Shown here: piece by piece, positions 1 to 8,700 of the stretch
Layout: each line of letters starts with the position of its first letter
Numbering within the stretch: the first letter of the stretch is position 1
NCBI RefSeq assembly: GCF_013409045.1
Contig: NZ_JACCBT010000001.1
Location: 3,472,001 to 3,536,000 of the forward strand
Direction: 5' to 3'
DNA: 64,000 bases
From: Actinomadura citrea
GTDB lineage: Bacteria > Actinomycetota > Actinomycetes > Streptosporangiales > Streptosporangiaceae
Position numbers and translations under genes: made by a program
Notes under the pieces: model-generated
Database searches by the model: none
What the model was told of the DNA's origin: nothing
The model's input: only the letters and a program-made list of their open reading frames with translations

Positions 1-640
1 TCCGGTCGATGCCCAGACCGGCCCGGTACTCCTCCAGCATGCCGTGCACGGTCGCCGGGTCGTGGATCGCCTCGCGGAAGTCGGCCCAGGCTTCGGGGGC
101 CATGTGCTCGCCGGTCGCGGAGTACCAGGCGTCGGGGTCGGCGCTGATGATCCGCTCCGCCGGTCGGTCCGTCTGCCCGAAGAACCACCAGTGCCACCAC
201 TGCGCGGCGAAACGGGCGTCGCAGCGCTCCAGGTGCTCGACCACCGGCAGTCCGTCCATGGGGATCAGCGCGGTGACCGCGGTCGCATGGTCCATCGCCG
301 TCCGGAACGCCACGAGGGACCCGCGGTCATGGCCCGCGACGGCGAACGCGTCGTGGCCGAGCGCCCGCATCAGGGCGACCATGTCCCCGGCCATCGCGCG
401 CTTGGAGTACGGCGAGTGGTCGGCGTCGGTCGGCGGCTTGGACGACTTCCCGTATCCGCGCAGGTCCGGGCACACCACACTGAACCGGTCCGCGAGGAGC
501 GGCGCGACCTTGTGCCAGGTGGCGTGCGTGCGGGGATGGCCGTGCAACAGCAGCACGGGCGGCCCCGTCCCACCGTGCCGCACCCTCAGCGTGACCTCGC
601 CGACGTCGACCTGATCCAACGTGAAGCCGTCGAAGAACAC
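1..640 (-). CDS. Alpha/beta hydrolase, haloacetate dehalogenase-like (3' end off window)
   Basis: Read from GTG at 640-638; an in-frame TAA at 652-650 rules out a longer start. 213 codons are visible and the C-terminus, with the expected catalytic His, lies beyond the window edge. Visible motifs are the oxyanion-hole HGHPRTH at residues 33-39, DLRGYGKSSKP at 59-69, and the nucleophile elbow GHDRGS at 103-108. The elbow has Asp105 where esterases have Ser, as in fluoroacetate/haloacetate dehalogenases and some epoxide hydrolases. A Trp-rich cap segment and ADPDAWY follow, also typical of haloacetate dehalogenases. Cytosolic, with no signal peptide. The substrate is not proven. Confidence 0.8.
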   Translation of the reverse strand, partial: MFFDGFTLDQVDVGEVTLRVRHGGTGPPVLLLHGHPRTHATWHKVAPLLADRFSVVCPDLRGYGKSSKPPTDADHSPYSKRAMAGDMVALMRALGHDAFAVAGHDRGSLVAFRTAMDHATAVTALIPMDGLPVVEHLERCDARFAAQWWHWWFFGQTDRPAERIISADPDAWYSATGEHMAPEAWADFREAIHDPATVHGMLEEYRAGLGIDR

Positions 641-716
641 CCGAGCCCGTTACCCCCGCCGCGCCCCGCCAATCACGCGGCGGTCTCGACGTGCGGCGAG
701 GGAGCGGGGGGCGGGG

Positions 717-1163
717 TCAGTGGCGGGTGGGGAGGCGGACGACGGTGACGAAGAAGTCGTCGATCTGCCGGATGGCCTTGATGAACTGGTCGAAATCGAC
801 GGGCTTGGTGACGTAGGCGTTCGCGTGCAGCTTGTAGCTGCGCAGGATGTCCTCCTCCGCCGACGACGTGGTCAGCACCACCACCGGGATGGAGGCCAGC
901 TCCGGGTCGGACTTGATCTCTTCGAGGACCTCGCGGCCGTCGCGCTTGGGCAGGTTGAGGTCGAGGAGGACCAGGTCGGGGCGGGGCGCGCCGGCGTGGT
1001 CCCCCCGCTTGTACAGGAAGTCCAGGGCCTCCGCGCCGTCGCGGACGACCTGCAGGGTGTTGCCGACCTTGTTGTGCTCGAAGGCCTCGCGGGTCATCAG
1101 CTCGTCACCGGGGTCGTCTTCGACCAGCAGGACGGTGATGGGCTGGACGGCGGTGCTGGTCAC
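717..1163 (-). CDS. Single-domain response regulator (Rcp1/CheY type)
   Basis: 148 aa and only a receiver domain: acidic pocket EDD at 15-17, phospho-acceptor Asp68 in LVLLDLNLPKRDG, conserved Thr99 region and Lys120 in YVTKP. The long beta3-adjacent loop (YKRGDHAGAPRPD) is typical of Rcp1-like regulators that partner with phytochrome-type or CHASE3 kinases. There is no output domain, so it works by protein contact or as a phosphate sink. Its ATG overlaps the TGA of the upstream kinase by ATGA, so the two are probably translated together and form a cognate pair. Confidence 0.9.
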   Translation of the reverse strand: MTSTAVQPITVLLVEDDPGDELMTREAFEHNKVGNTLQVVRDGAEALDFLYKRGDHAGAPRPDLVLLDLNLPKRDGREVLEEIKSDPELASIPVVVLTTSSAEEDILRSYKLHANAYVTKPVDFDQFIKAIRQIDDFFVTVVRLPTRH

Positions 1164-2926
1164 GAACTGGCTCCTTGGAGGTCGGTGGTCGAGGAGGGAA
1201 CGTCGCCGTCGGACGTGCCGGCGGCGGATGCGCCGGCGCCGTCCGAGGGCCCGCCGGCCGGGGCGTCATCGAGGGTCGCCGCGTCGGCGGGCGCGGCGGA
1301 TTCGTCCTCGGCCGAGAGGGTGAAGTGGAAGCGGGAGCCTTCCTCGCGGTCGGGGTCGAGCCAGATCCGGCCGCCGTGGTACTCGACGATCTTCTTGCAC
1401 AGGGCCAGGCCGATGCCGGTGCCGGCGTAGGCGTCGCGGCTGTGCAGCCGCTGGAAGATGACGAAGATCTTGTCGGCGTACTCGGCGGGGATGCCGATGC
1501 CGTTGTCGGTGACGGTCAGGTGCCAGTGCCCGTCCTCCCGCTCGCAGGTGACGCGGACGACCGGGTCGCGGTCGGGGGAGCGGAACTTGACCGCGTTGCC
1601 GATCAGGTTCTGCCACAGCATCACCATGAGCGTGGGATCCGCGGTGAGCTCCGGCAGATCGTCGGGTCTCTCGATGCGGGCGCCGGCCTCGCTGACGGCT
1701 CCGTCGAGGTTGGCCAGCGCCTGGTCGAGCGGCTCGCCCAGCGGGAGCGTCCGCTGGTGCTGGTGCAGTCGGCCGACCCGGGAGAAGGTCAGCAGATCGT
1801 TGATCAGCACCTGCATGCGTTTGGCGCCGTCCACCGCGAAGGCGATGTACTGGCGGCCGCGGTCGTCGAGCTGGTCGGAGCAGCGGCGCTCCAGCATCTG
1901 GCAGAACGACGCGACCTTGCGCAGCGGCTCCTGCAGGTCGTGGCTGGCGACGTAGGCGAACTGCTCCAGTTCGGCGTTGGAGCGGCGCAGCTCCACGGTC
2001 TGCGCGTCCAGCTCCGCGGTCTGGCTCTGGAGCAGGCGCTCGCGTTCGGTGGACTGCTCCAGCGCCATCGTGATCCGGCCGCGCATCGCCTCCACGGCGT
2101 GGGCCACATCGCGCACGTCGGCGGGGCCGTGCGCACCGATGACATGGGTGAAGTCGCCGTCGGCGACCCGCCGTGAAGCGGAACGGAGCATGCGCAGCGG
2201 CCGGTCCACGGCGTAGTGCAGCAGGAGCGCCAGCAGCGCCGCGGTCACCAGCAGCGCGATGAACAGGGCGGTCAGCGTCCAGTCCCGCATCATGCGGGTG
2301 TGGCGCAGGTCGGCGCGGCTCTCGGCGCGGACCTGGCTCAGGTGGCGGGTCTGGACCGCCCAGGTCGCGCGGACCTCGTCGAAGGCGGGCTTGCCCCGGG
2401 CCGCGATGGCGGCGGCCTCGCCGCCGGGCCCCTGCTCACGGACCTGGTCGATGACGACGCCGCCGTAGTCGCGGCGCCACGCGCCGATGGCCCGCTGGAT
2501 CGCGTCGAGGTCGGCCCGCAGTTCGGGCTCGTCGGCCAGCAGCCGCTGCAGCCGCGCGAAGGACTCCTGTTCGGTGGCCAGCCCGTCGGTATAGGGCTGC
2601 AGGAACTGCCGGTCGCCCGCCAGGGCGTAGCCCCGCACGCCGGTCTCCTGGTTGAGCATGGCCATCTGCATCCGGCTCGCCTCGACCTGTGCCGGTGCGA
2701 TCCTGTCCACCAGCCGGTCCGAGGCCCGCGCGGTGTCCTCCAGCAAGGTGTGGACCACCACGGCGCCGGTGACGGTGAGCGCGACGATCAGCAGCGCGGC
2801 CAGCATGAACCATGTCCGGACGGTCAGTCCCCGCCGTTGCGGGGGGCCGCTCGCCGGCGCCGGTGCGGCGAGATCGGCGGATTCGGCCGTCTCGGCGTCC
2901 CGCACCGTCGGGGGCGGTGTGCTCAT
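1160..2926 (-). CDS. CHASE3-HAMP sensor histidine kinase
   Basis: 588 aa membrane kinase. Order: cytosolic proline-rich N-terminus, TM about 38-62, extracytoplasmic CHASE3 domain about 70-205 (QETGVRGYALAGD), TM about 216-238, HAMP about 240-290, short coiled coil, HisKA with phospho-His329 in ASHDLQEPLRKV, HATPase about 440-555 (TDNGIGIP, GTGIGLALCKKI). The tail is an Ala/Gly/Asp-rich linker. The ATG at 2926 overlaps the upstream TGA (ATGA), and its own TGA overlaps the downstream response regulator start. The longer reading frame upstream is a shadow of the PP2C gene. Signal unknown; partner probably the 717-1163 regulator. Confidence 0.9.
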   Translation of the reverse strand: MSTPPPTVRDAETAESADLAAPAPASGPPQRRGLTVRTWFMLAALLIVALTVTGAVVVHTLLEDTARASDRLVDRIAPAQVEASRMQMAMLNQETGVRGYALAGDRQFLQPYTDGLATEQESFARLQRLLADEPELRADLDAIQRAIGAWRRDYGGVVIDQVREQGPGGEAAAIAARGKPAFDEVRATWAVQTRHLSQVRAESRADLRHTRMMRDWTLTALFIALLVTAALLALLLHYAVDRPLRMLRSASRRVADGDFTHVIGAHGPADVRDVAHAVEAMRGRITMALEQSTERERLLQSQTAELDAQTVELRRSNAELEQFAYVASHDLQEPLRKVASFCQMLERRCSDQLDDRGRQYIAFAVDGAKRMQVLINDLLTFSRVGRLHQHQRTLPLGEPLDQALANLDGAVSEAGARIERPDDLPELTADPTLMVMLWQNLIGNAVKFRSPDRDPVVRVTCEREDGHWHLTVTDNGIGIPAEYADKIFVIFQRLHSRDAYAGTGIGLALCKKIVEYHGGRIWLDPDREEGSRFHFTLSAEDESAAPADAATLDDAPAGGPSDGAGASAAGTSDGDVPSSTTDLQGASS

Positions 2927-4188
2927 GTGGGGGTCCATCCAAGGTGAATGACGGCGACGTCGTCGGCCAGGCCCCCGTGCTGGAGCGAAGCCGCCTCGAC
3001 GTCGGTGATGAGTGTGTCGACGAAGTCGTCGGGGGAGAGCGTGCGGTGGCCCCGGGCGAGCTGGAGCAGGCCGGTCAGGTCGAGGCGCCGGCCTTCGGCG
3101 TCGATCTGGCCCTCGAACAGGCCGTCGGTGAACAGGACGAGCGAGCCCCCCGGCGGCAGCGGGACCTCGTGCTCGCGCCAGCCGGCCAGCCCGGGCACCA
3201 TGCCCACACCCAGCCCTCCCGGCGGCTCGATCAGCCGGACCTCGCCGTTCCCGTGCAGCAGGAACCCGTGGTGCCCGGCCCGCACCACCCGCGCCACGGG
3301 CCGGTCGGGGAACAGGGTCGCCGTGATGAGGGTGACGAACATCTCGGAGCCGCCGTCCTCTCCGGCCAGCAGCTCTTCCAGGAGTTCGACCACCCGCGCT
3401 CCACGGGTCCCGGCGAGCACGAACGATCGCCACGCCACCCGCAGGCTGACGCCCAGGGCCGCCGAGGCGGGACCGTGCCCCGCCACGTCCCCGATCACCG
3501 CGTGCACCAGGCCGTCGCCGGTCTCCACCACGTCGTAGAAGTCGCCGCCGAGCAGGGAGTGCGCCCGTCCCGGCCGGTACCGCGAGACGACCCGCAGGCG
3601 CGGATTGGACACCCTCGGGCGCGGCAGCAACCCGCGCTCCAGCCGGGCGTTCTCCTGGGCCCGCATCCGCTGGACCTGCAGTGCCGCGACCGCCTGCTGG
3701 ACCTGGCGCCGCTGCACCGAGTACCGGATCGCCCGCCCGAGCCGATCCGCCTCCAGCTGGTCCTTGGACAGGTAGTCCTGCGCGCCGGCGGCCATCGCCG
3801 CGGTGCCCGCCTGCGACTCCGCGAGCCCGGTCAGCACCACCACCGCGGCACCCGGCGCCCACTCCAGCACCTGCCGGAGCACCGCCAGGCCCTGCGACTC
3901 GCCCAGGTGCAGGTCCAGCAGCACGCAGTCGGGCGTGGAGTGCGCCGACAACGGGCCCTGCGCCTCGGGAAGCGAACGCACCCACTGCAGCGACGCCCGC
4001 AGTCCGGTGTCGGCGAGCGTGTCCTCCACCAGGAGCGCGTCGGCGGCGTCGTCCTCCACCAGCAGCACCCGCAGCGGCCCGAGCTCCGGCCCGCCGTCGG
4101 CGGCGCCGGTGATCGCGAGCGGCGCGCGCGGTCCGGACGGCGCGGAAGAGGTCGGCTCAAGGCCGGTAGTCTCAAGACCCTGCGACAT
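2923..4188 (-). CDS. Receiver-PP2C phosphatase (RsbU/SpoIIE family)
   Basis: 421 aa from ATG 4188; GTG at 4203 or 4200, closer to a purine-rich GGAGGGGGAAGG, is an alternative start. Receiver domain about 38-155 with acceptor Asp92 in VLLDLHLGES. A helical linker with QVQRRQVQQAVAALQ leads to a SpoIIE-type PP2C domain about 205-421 with metal-binding GGDFYD, GDVAGHG, FTDGLFEG and LADDVAVI. Known role of the family: dephosphorylating an anti-sigma antagonist (STAS) serine under receiver control. It heads an overlapping three-gene operon with the CHASE3 kinase and Rcp1-type regulator, so kinase input probably gates phosphatase output. Confidence 0.9.
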   Translation of the reverse strand: MSQGLETTGLEPTSSAPSGPRAPLAITGAADGGPELGPLRVLLVEDDAADALLVEDTLADTGLRASLQWVRSLPEAQGPLSAHSTPDCVLLDLHLGESQGLAVLRQVLEWAPGAAVVVLTGLAESQAGTAAMAAGAQDYLSKDQLEADRLGRAIRYSVQRRQVQQAVAALQVQRMRAQENARLERGLLPRPRVSNPRLRVVSRYRPGRAHSLLGGDFYDVVETGDGLVHAVIGDVAGHGPASAALGVSLRVAWRSFVLAGTRGARVVELLEELLAGEDGGSEMFVTLITATLFPDRPVARVVRAGHHGFLLHGNGEVRLIEPPGGLGVGMVPGLAGWREHEVPLPPGGSLVLFTDGLFEGQIDAEGRRLDLTGLLQLARGHRTLSPDDFVDTLITDVEAASLQHGGLADDVAVIHLGWTPT

Positions 4189-4242
4189 CAGTCCGTCCAC
4201 CACCCTTCCCCCTCCGCCCCGCCGGTGCCGCGCCGATAGTAG

Positions 4243-4256
4243 TTGCCTTATGGCAA
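4243..4256. promoter_or_regulatory. Short inverted repeat upstream of the PP2C operon
   Basis: TTGCC-TTAT-GGCAA lies 40-55 bp upstream of the PP2C gene in a locally AT-richer spot (4236-4260). The shape suits a dimeric winged-helix repressor, and the gene just upstream encodes one. This is inference from symmetry only. Confidence 0.35.
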
Positions 4257-4378
4257 ATATGCGACCGCGGCGCCTCGCTCCGCGATGCATCCGAGTCCCG
4301 CGTGACCTGCCCGGCCGCGACCGGAACGCACCGGAGCCCGCGGCCCGTCCGGCCGGCTCTGCTGCCGCTCCGCACTTT

Positions 4379-4750
4379 CTACAGGCTCCGCGCCGGCGCG
4401 GGAGCGCCGGTGGCGCCGCGCGAAGGCCGGGCCGCGCCGGGGGACGCGCCACGGCCTGTGAACAGTTCGATGAGGGCCTGGACGTCGTGGTCGGCTTCGG
4501 CGGGATGCCGGAAGGGGCGGTCGGCGTTGACGGTGTAGCGGTTGCGGCGTCCGATCCGGGTGCGGGTGAGGTACCCCGCCTCCTCCAGATCCGTGATGAT
4601 CAGCTGGGCCGCGCGCTCGGTGATGCCGATGTCCTGGGCGACGTCGCGGACCCGCAGGCCCGGGTCGCGCGCGATGGCGATCAGAACCCGTGCGTGGTTG
4701 GTCAGGAACGTCCACGGCTTGTCGTCGCGCCGTCTCGGTGCGCTCTCCAT
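4379..4750 (-). CDS. Small winged-helix (MarR/ArsR-like) regulator
   Basis: 123 aa from ATG 4750, preceded by GGAAGGCGAGGCGGG. The core is a winged helix: helix-turn-helix LRVRDVAQDIGITERAAQLI about residues 35-54, then LEEAGYLTRTRIGRRNRYTV as the wing. The segment DKPWTFLTNHARVLIAIARDP matches small actinobacterial regulators that sit beside STAS/PP2C genes. The C-terminal tail is low-complexity Ala/Pro/Arg. No metal or ligand site is obvious. Transcribed with the PP2C operon direction, but about 190 bp separate them, so independent control is possible. Confidence 0.8.
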   Translation of the reverse strand: MESAPRRRDDKPWTFLTNHARVLIAIARDPGLRVRDVAQDIGITERAAQLIITDLEEAGYLTRTRIGRRNRYTVNADRPFRHPAEADHDVQALIELFTGRGASPGAARPSRGATGAPAPARSL

Positions 4751-4849
4751 CCGCCCGCCTCGCCTTCCCGCGTCCGCCTTCTCCCCGCCGGGGGGCGCGG
4801 GAGCCGCCGGTCGGCGGGCTCCGCCGCCAGAGGGGCAGGTCGTGCTCAG

Positions 4850-4912
4850 GGCGACATCATACGAGCAGTCTTTGCGGAATAAAATTTCCTGTAACAATAT
4901 TGGTGCGTTATC
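4850..4912 (-). promoter_or_regulatory. AT-rich promoter/operator region
   Basis: The only strongly AT-rich patch in this part of the window. It contains GGAATAAAATTTCC (arms GGAA/TTCC) at 4876-4889 and CAATATTG at 4894-4901. It lies 110-160 bp upstream of the winged-helix gene start and just below the end of the STAS gene. Probably the promoter and operator of the 4379-4750 gene; the exact start point cannot be read. Confidence 0.4.
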
Positions 4913-4935
4913 GTTCCCGGCGCCTGACTCCGGGC

Positions 4936-5304
4936 TCAGCCGTTCCGCAGGCCGGCGCCCGGCGGCAGCGACTCGGCCAGCGCGGCGTCGAGGGTCGGGT
5001 GGATGGTCAGGCGCTCGTCGACGTGCGTGATCTGCAGGACGCGCCGCACCGCGTCCTGCAGCGGGCCGGCCAGCACGGCGCTGCCCCCGCGTCCCTCGGC
5101 GGCCAGGTAGAACCGCATCAGCAGGCTGAGGCCCACCGAGTCGACGTACCGCAGGCCGCTCAGGTCGAGCACCAGGTGCTCGCCGTGCTCGCTGCGCAGT
5201 CGCCGCATGTGCTGCTCGGCCTGCTGCGCGGTGTCCAGTGCCAGATCCCCGGTGATCGTGATCACTGTCCAGCCGTCCCGCGCGTGGCCGGTCACCTCGG
5301 CCAT
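4936..5304 (-). CDS. STAS-domain anti-sigma factor antagonist
   Basis: 122 aa, start preceded by GGAGGCAACGCC. A single STAS domain: beta strands WTVITITGDLALD, then the regulatory loop LRYVDSVGLSLLMRF with Ser56 in the position phosphorylated in RsbV/SpoIIAA. Known role: in the dephosphorylated state it binds an anti-sigma kinase and frees the sigma factor. Neighbouring PP2C and HATPase proteins could supply the opposing phosphatase and kinase. It lies 69 bp downstream of another STAS gene on the same strand, probably one transcript from the 1391-aa protein gene. Confidence 0.9.
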   Translation of the reverse strand: MAEVTGHARDGWTVITITGDLALDTAQQAEQHMRRLRSEHGEHLVLDLSGLRYVDSVGLSLLMRFYLAAEGRGGSAVLAGPLQDAVRRVLQITHVDERLTIHPTLDAALAESLPPGAGLRNG

Positions 5305-5373
5305 GGCGTTGCCTCCACGTCGTTCCGCTTTCTGTGTGGGTCGGGGCCCGGCGCCGCCGGTGCGCCGCGGCCA

Positions 5374-5706
5374 TCAGGCGTGGTCGGCCCCGGGCTGTGC
5401 GGCGTCGGGCGAGGTGAGGTGGACGGTGGCCAGCTCCGGGAGCCCGGAGAGGGTCAGCACCGGTTCCAGGAGCTGCGGAGCGACCAGTTCGAGATGGTCG
5501 GCATGGGCGAACAGGACGCTCAGCCCCGCGCTATCAAGGTACTCGACCGCGGTGAGGTCCAGGACGACTTTGCCCCCGTTCTCGTGCGCGGTGTCCAGCG
5601 CGGCGTCGAGGGACCCGCTGTTGCTCATGTCGATCTCGCCGGCGGCCGTCACGAGCGCTCCCCCGTCCGGGCGCCGGGCGGTCGTGAGGGTCAGGGGAGT
5701 GCTCAT
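5374..5706 (-). CDS. STAS-domain anti-sigma factor antagonist
   Basis: 110 aa. STAS fold with ALVTAAGEIDMSNSGSLDAAL and the switch loop VEYLDSAGLSVLFAH; the Ser in YLDSAG is the likely phosphorylation site. Its ATG overlaps the TGA of the 1391-aa multidomain gene (ATGA), so the antagonist is translationally tied to a protein that carries both a PP2C phosphatase and an RsbW-like kinase domain, which makes it the best candidate substrate. The much longer upstream frame is a shadow. Confidence 0.9.
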   Translation of the reverse strand: MSTPLTLTTARRPDGGALVTAAGEIDMSNSGSLDAALDTAHENGGKVVLDLTAVEYLDSAGLSVLFAHADHLELVAPQLLEPVLTLSGLPELATVHLTSPDAAQPGADHA

Positions 5707-8700
5707 GCGCCAATCCTGGTGTGCATGTGGACGGTGGTGCCGTCCGGTCCGGGCGTGATCGTGAGCCTGCTCATCAGCGCGCGCATCAGCGCGGTGCCGC
5801 GTCCGCGGTTGAGGTCGGCGCCGCCTCCGGGAGGCTTCCAGCGGCCGGTGTCGGCGATGGTCAGGTGCACCTGGTCGACGAAGGCCTCGGCACGCAGCCG
5901 GACGGTGTGCACGCCGGCGGCGGGCCGGCCGTGCTCGACGGCGTTCGCGCAGGCCTCGCCGGCGGCGACCAGGACGCCCTGGGCGGTGCGGCGGGGGAGC
6001 TGGCACTGGGCGAGCCACCCGCGCAGCGCCTCCCGGAGCGGGGCGAGCTGCGAGGACTCGGCGGGGAAGCTCACGTCCAGCGGCGCGGGGTGCCGGTACA
6101 GCATCAGCGCGACGTCGTCGTCGTAGCCGTCCGGCGGGGCCAGGCTCGTCATGATGTGGGTGGCGAGCTCGTCCACCCCGCGCTCGCCGCCGTCCTGCAC
6201 GGCGTGGCCGACCCGCTCGATGCCCTCGTTCAGGGAGTGGCGGCGGCGTTCGACGAGACCGTCGGTGTACAGCAGCACGGTGCCCCGGGCGGGGACGGTG
6301 GCCGCGGCGTCGGGCCGGGGCCGGGGGGAGCCGACGGCGATCGGGACGGACCTGCCGCCTTCGAGCAGCCGGGTGGTGCCGTCGGGCCCGGCGAGGATGG
6401 CGGGCGGGTGCCCGGCGCTGGAGTAGGTGAGGTCGCCGGTCGCCGGGTCGAGGACGCCGCAGAAGACGGTGGAGCACCGGGCTCCGGGAATGCCGGCGGC
6501 GAAGCGGTCGAGGGCCGTGAGGGTCCGCGCGGGGGCGGCGTCCTGGAGCAGGAGGGCCCGGCAGGCACTGCGCAGCTGGCCCATGACGGTGGCCGCCTCC
6601 AGCCCGCGGCCGACGCAGTCGCCCACGATGATGCCGATGCGGCCGTCGGGGAGGGCGAAGATGTCGTACCAGTCGCCGCCGACCTCCAGCGGCCGCGCCG
6701 CGGGCTCGTACCGGACGGCGAACCCGACGGGCAGCTCGGACGGGCCGAGGATGGAGCGCTGCAGGGCGAGGGCGGTCTCGCGCTGCTGGTCGATGAGGTT
6801 GGCGCGGGACAGCCCCTGGGCGAGACGCCCGGCGAGCAGGGACAACAGCAGCCGGTCCTGGTCGGTGAAGGGGCGCCGCTCGTTCAGGTCGATCCAGAGG
6901 ACGAGGTTGCCGTGGGGATGTTCGAGCGTGATCGCGGCGGTGTGCTCGGCCACGGGCGTGAGGGTCGGGTGCTCGCGCAGCGCCGCCAGGTCCCTGCGGC
7001 GCTCCTCGGGCAGGTCCTGCCAGGTCAGCCCCGGCTCGGTCGAGGTCAGCCCGGGGGGCCCGCCGGCGAAGACGGCCGCCAGCACCCGCTCGGCGTGCCA
7101 GAGGTCCCGCAGTTCCTCCAGCGCGCCGGCCAGGGTGTCGGGCAGGTTGACGGCCTCGGTGAGGCGCATGCTGAGGGCCGCGAGGGCGCTCTCGCGCTGG
7201 ATGGCGTAGTGGTCGGCGGTGATGTCCCGGAAGGTGCCGACGATGACCCGCCGCCCGGTCTCGGGGTCGTGGACGTGGTTGAAGGCGACGCTGACCCAGA
7301 CCCGGTGGCCGTCGCGGTGTCTGACGGGGACGTCGAAGGTGCCGCGCTCCCGCCCGAGCATGCCGCCGAAGTCCTCGGCGACCTGCCGGTGCGCTTCGAG
7401 GTCGGTCTTCTCGTCCGGCCACCAGGGAGGCCGCGGGGGGTAGGGGAGCCCGGCGGCGTCATACCCGAGGATGTCGGTGAAGGCCGTGTTGAACTCGATG
7501 ACGGCGCCGTCCTCGTCGCAGACGAAGAACGCCTCCTGCAGGGAGTCGACCAGCGCGGTGCGCCACCGGGCGTGGTGCCCGCGCAGCCGGGCCAGCTCCA
7601 CGCTCGCCCGCACGCGGGCCAGGAGCTCGGCGGCGGCGAAGGGCTTGAGCAGGTAGTCGTCGGCGCCCGCCCGCAGGCCCTCGATCGAGGCCTCCTGCCC
7701 CGCGCGGGCCGACAGGAGCAGCACCGGCAGGGCGGCGGTGCGCGGGTCGCCGCGCAGCGCGGCGACGAGCTCCAGCCCGTCGACGTACGGCATCATCACG
7801 TCGCTGACCACCATGTCGACGGCGGTCTCGCGGACCGCCTCCAGAGCGGCCCGGCCGTCGGCGACGGCGTCGACCTCGTAGCCGGCGCCGCGCAGCAGCC
7901 GGCTGAGGTACTCGCGCATGTCGGCGTTGTCGTCGGCGACCAGTACCCGGGCCGCCACCTCGGGCGCGGAGACGGGGCCGGCGGGCGTCGGGTCGGTCGA
8001 GTTCGGGTCCCCGCCGCCGGGATGCTCGGCGGGAAGCCAGCGCAGCGCCTCCTGGACGTAGGGGTCGGCGGTGACCGACGCCGCCGTGGAGGAGCGCGGC
8101 GGAGCGACGGCGCCGGCGGGCAGGTGGTCGGCCCCGAACGGCAGCCGGATGGTGAAGCGGGTGCCCTCGCCCTCGTTGCTGGTGGCGGTGATGGTCCCGC
8201 CGTGCAGGCCGACGAGCTCCTTGACCAGGGCCAGGCCGATGCCGCTGCCCTCGTTGGAGCGGGCACGGGTGTTCTCGACCCGGTGGAAGCGCTCGAACAG
8301 CCGTGGCACCTCGTCCTCGGCGACCCCGACCCCGGTGTCGGCCACCGTCACCTGCGCCAGCCCGTCCTCGACGCCCACCCGGACGTGGATCGCCCCGTCG
8401 AAGGTGAACTTCAGCGCGTTGCTGAGCAGGTTCAGGACCACCTTCTCCCACATGTCGCGGTCGACGTACACCGGCTCGGGGAGCGGGTCGCACTCGACGT
8501 CGAACCCCAGGCCGGCCCTGTCCACGGCTGAGCGGAAGACGCTGGCCAGCTCGGCGGTGACCTCGGGCAGGTCGACCGGCTCGTAGCGCGCCTGCATCCG
8601 GCCGGCCTCGATGCGGGAGAAGTCCAGCAGGGAGTTGACGAGACGGCCGAGGCGCAGCCCGTTGCGGTGGATGACGTCCAGTTCCCGGCGCGCCTGCTCG

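Noticed and set aside
5721..8531. 936-codon plus-strand ORF antisense to the 1391-aa gene
   Set aside because: Composition is low-complexity Gly/Val/Arg/Pro typical of antisense frames in GC-rich DNA; no domain recognised, and the opposite strand has complete catalytic motifs.
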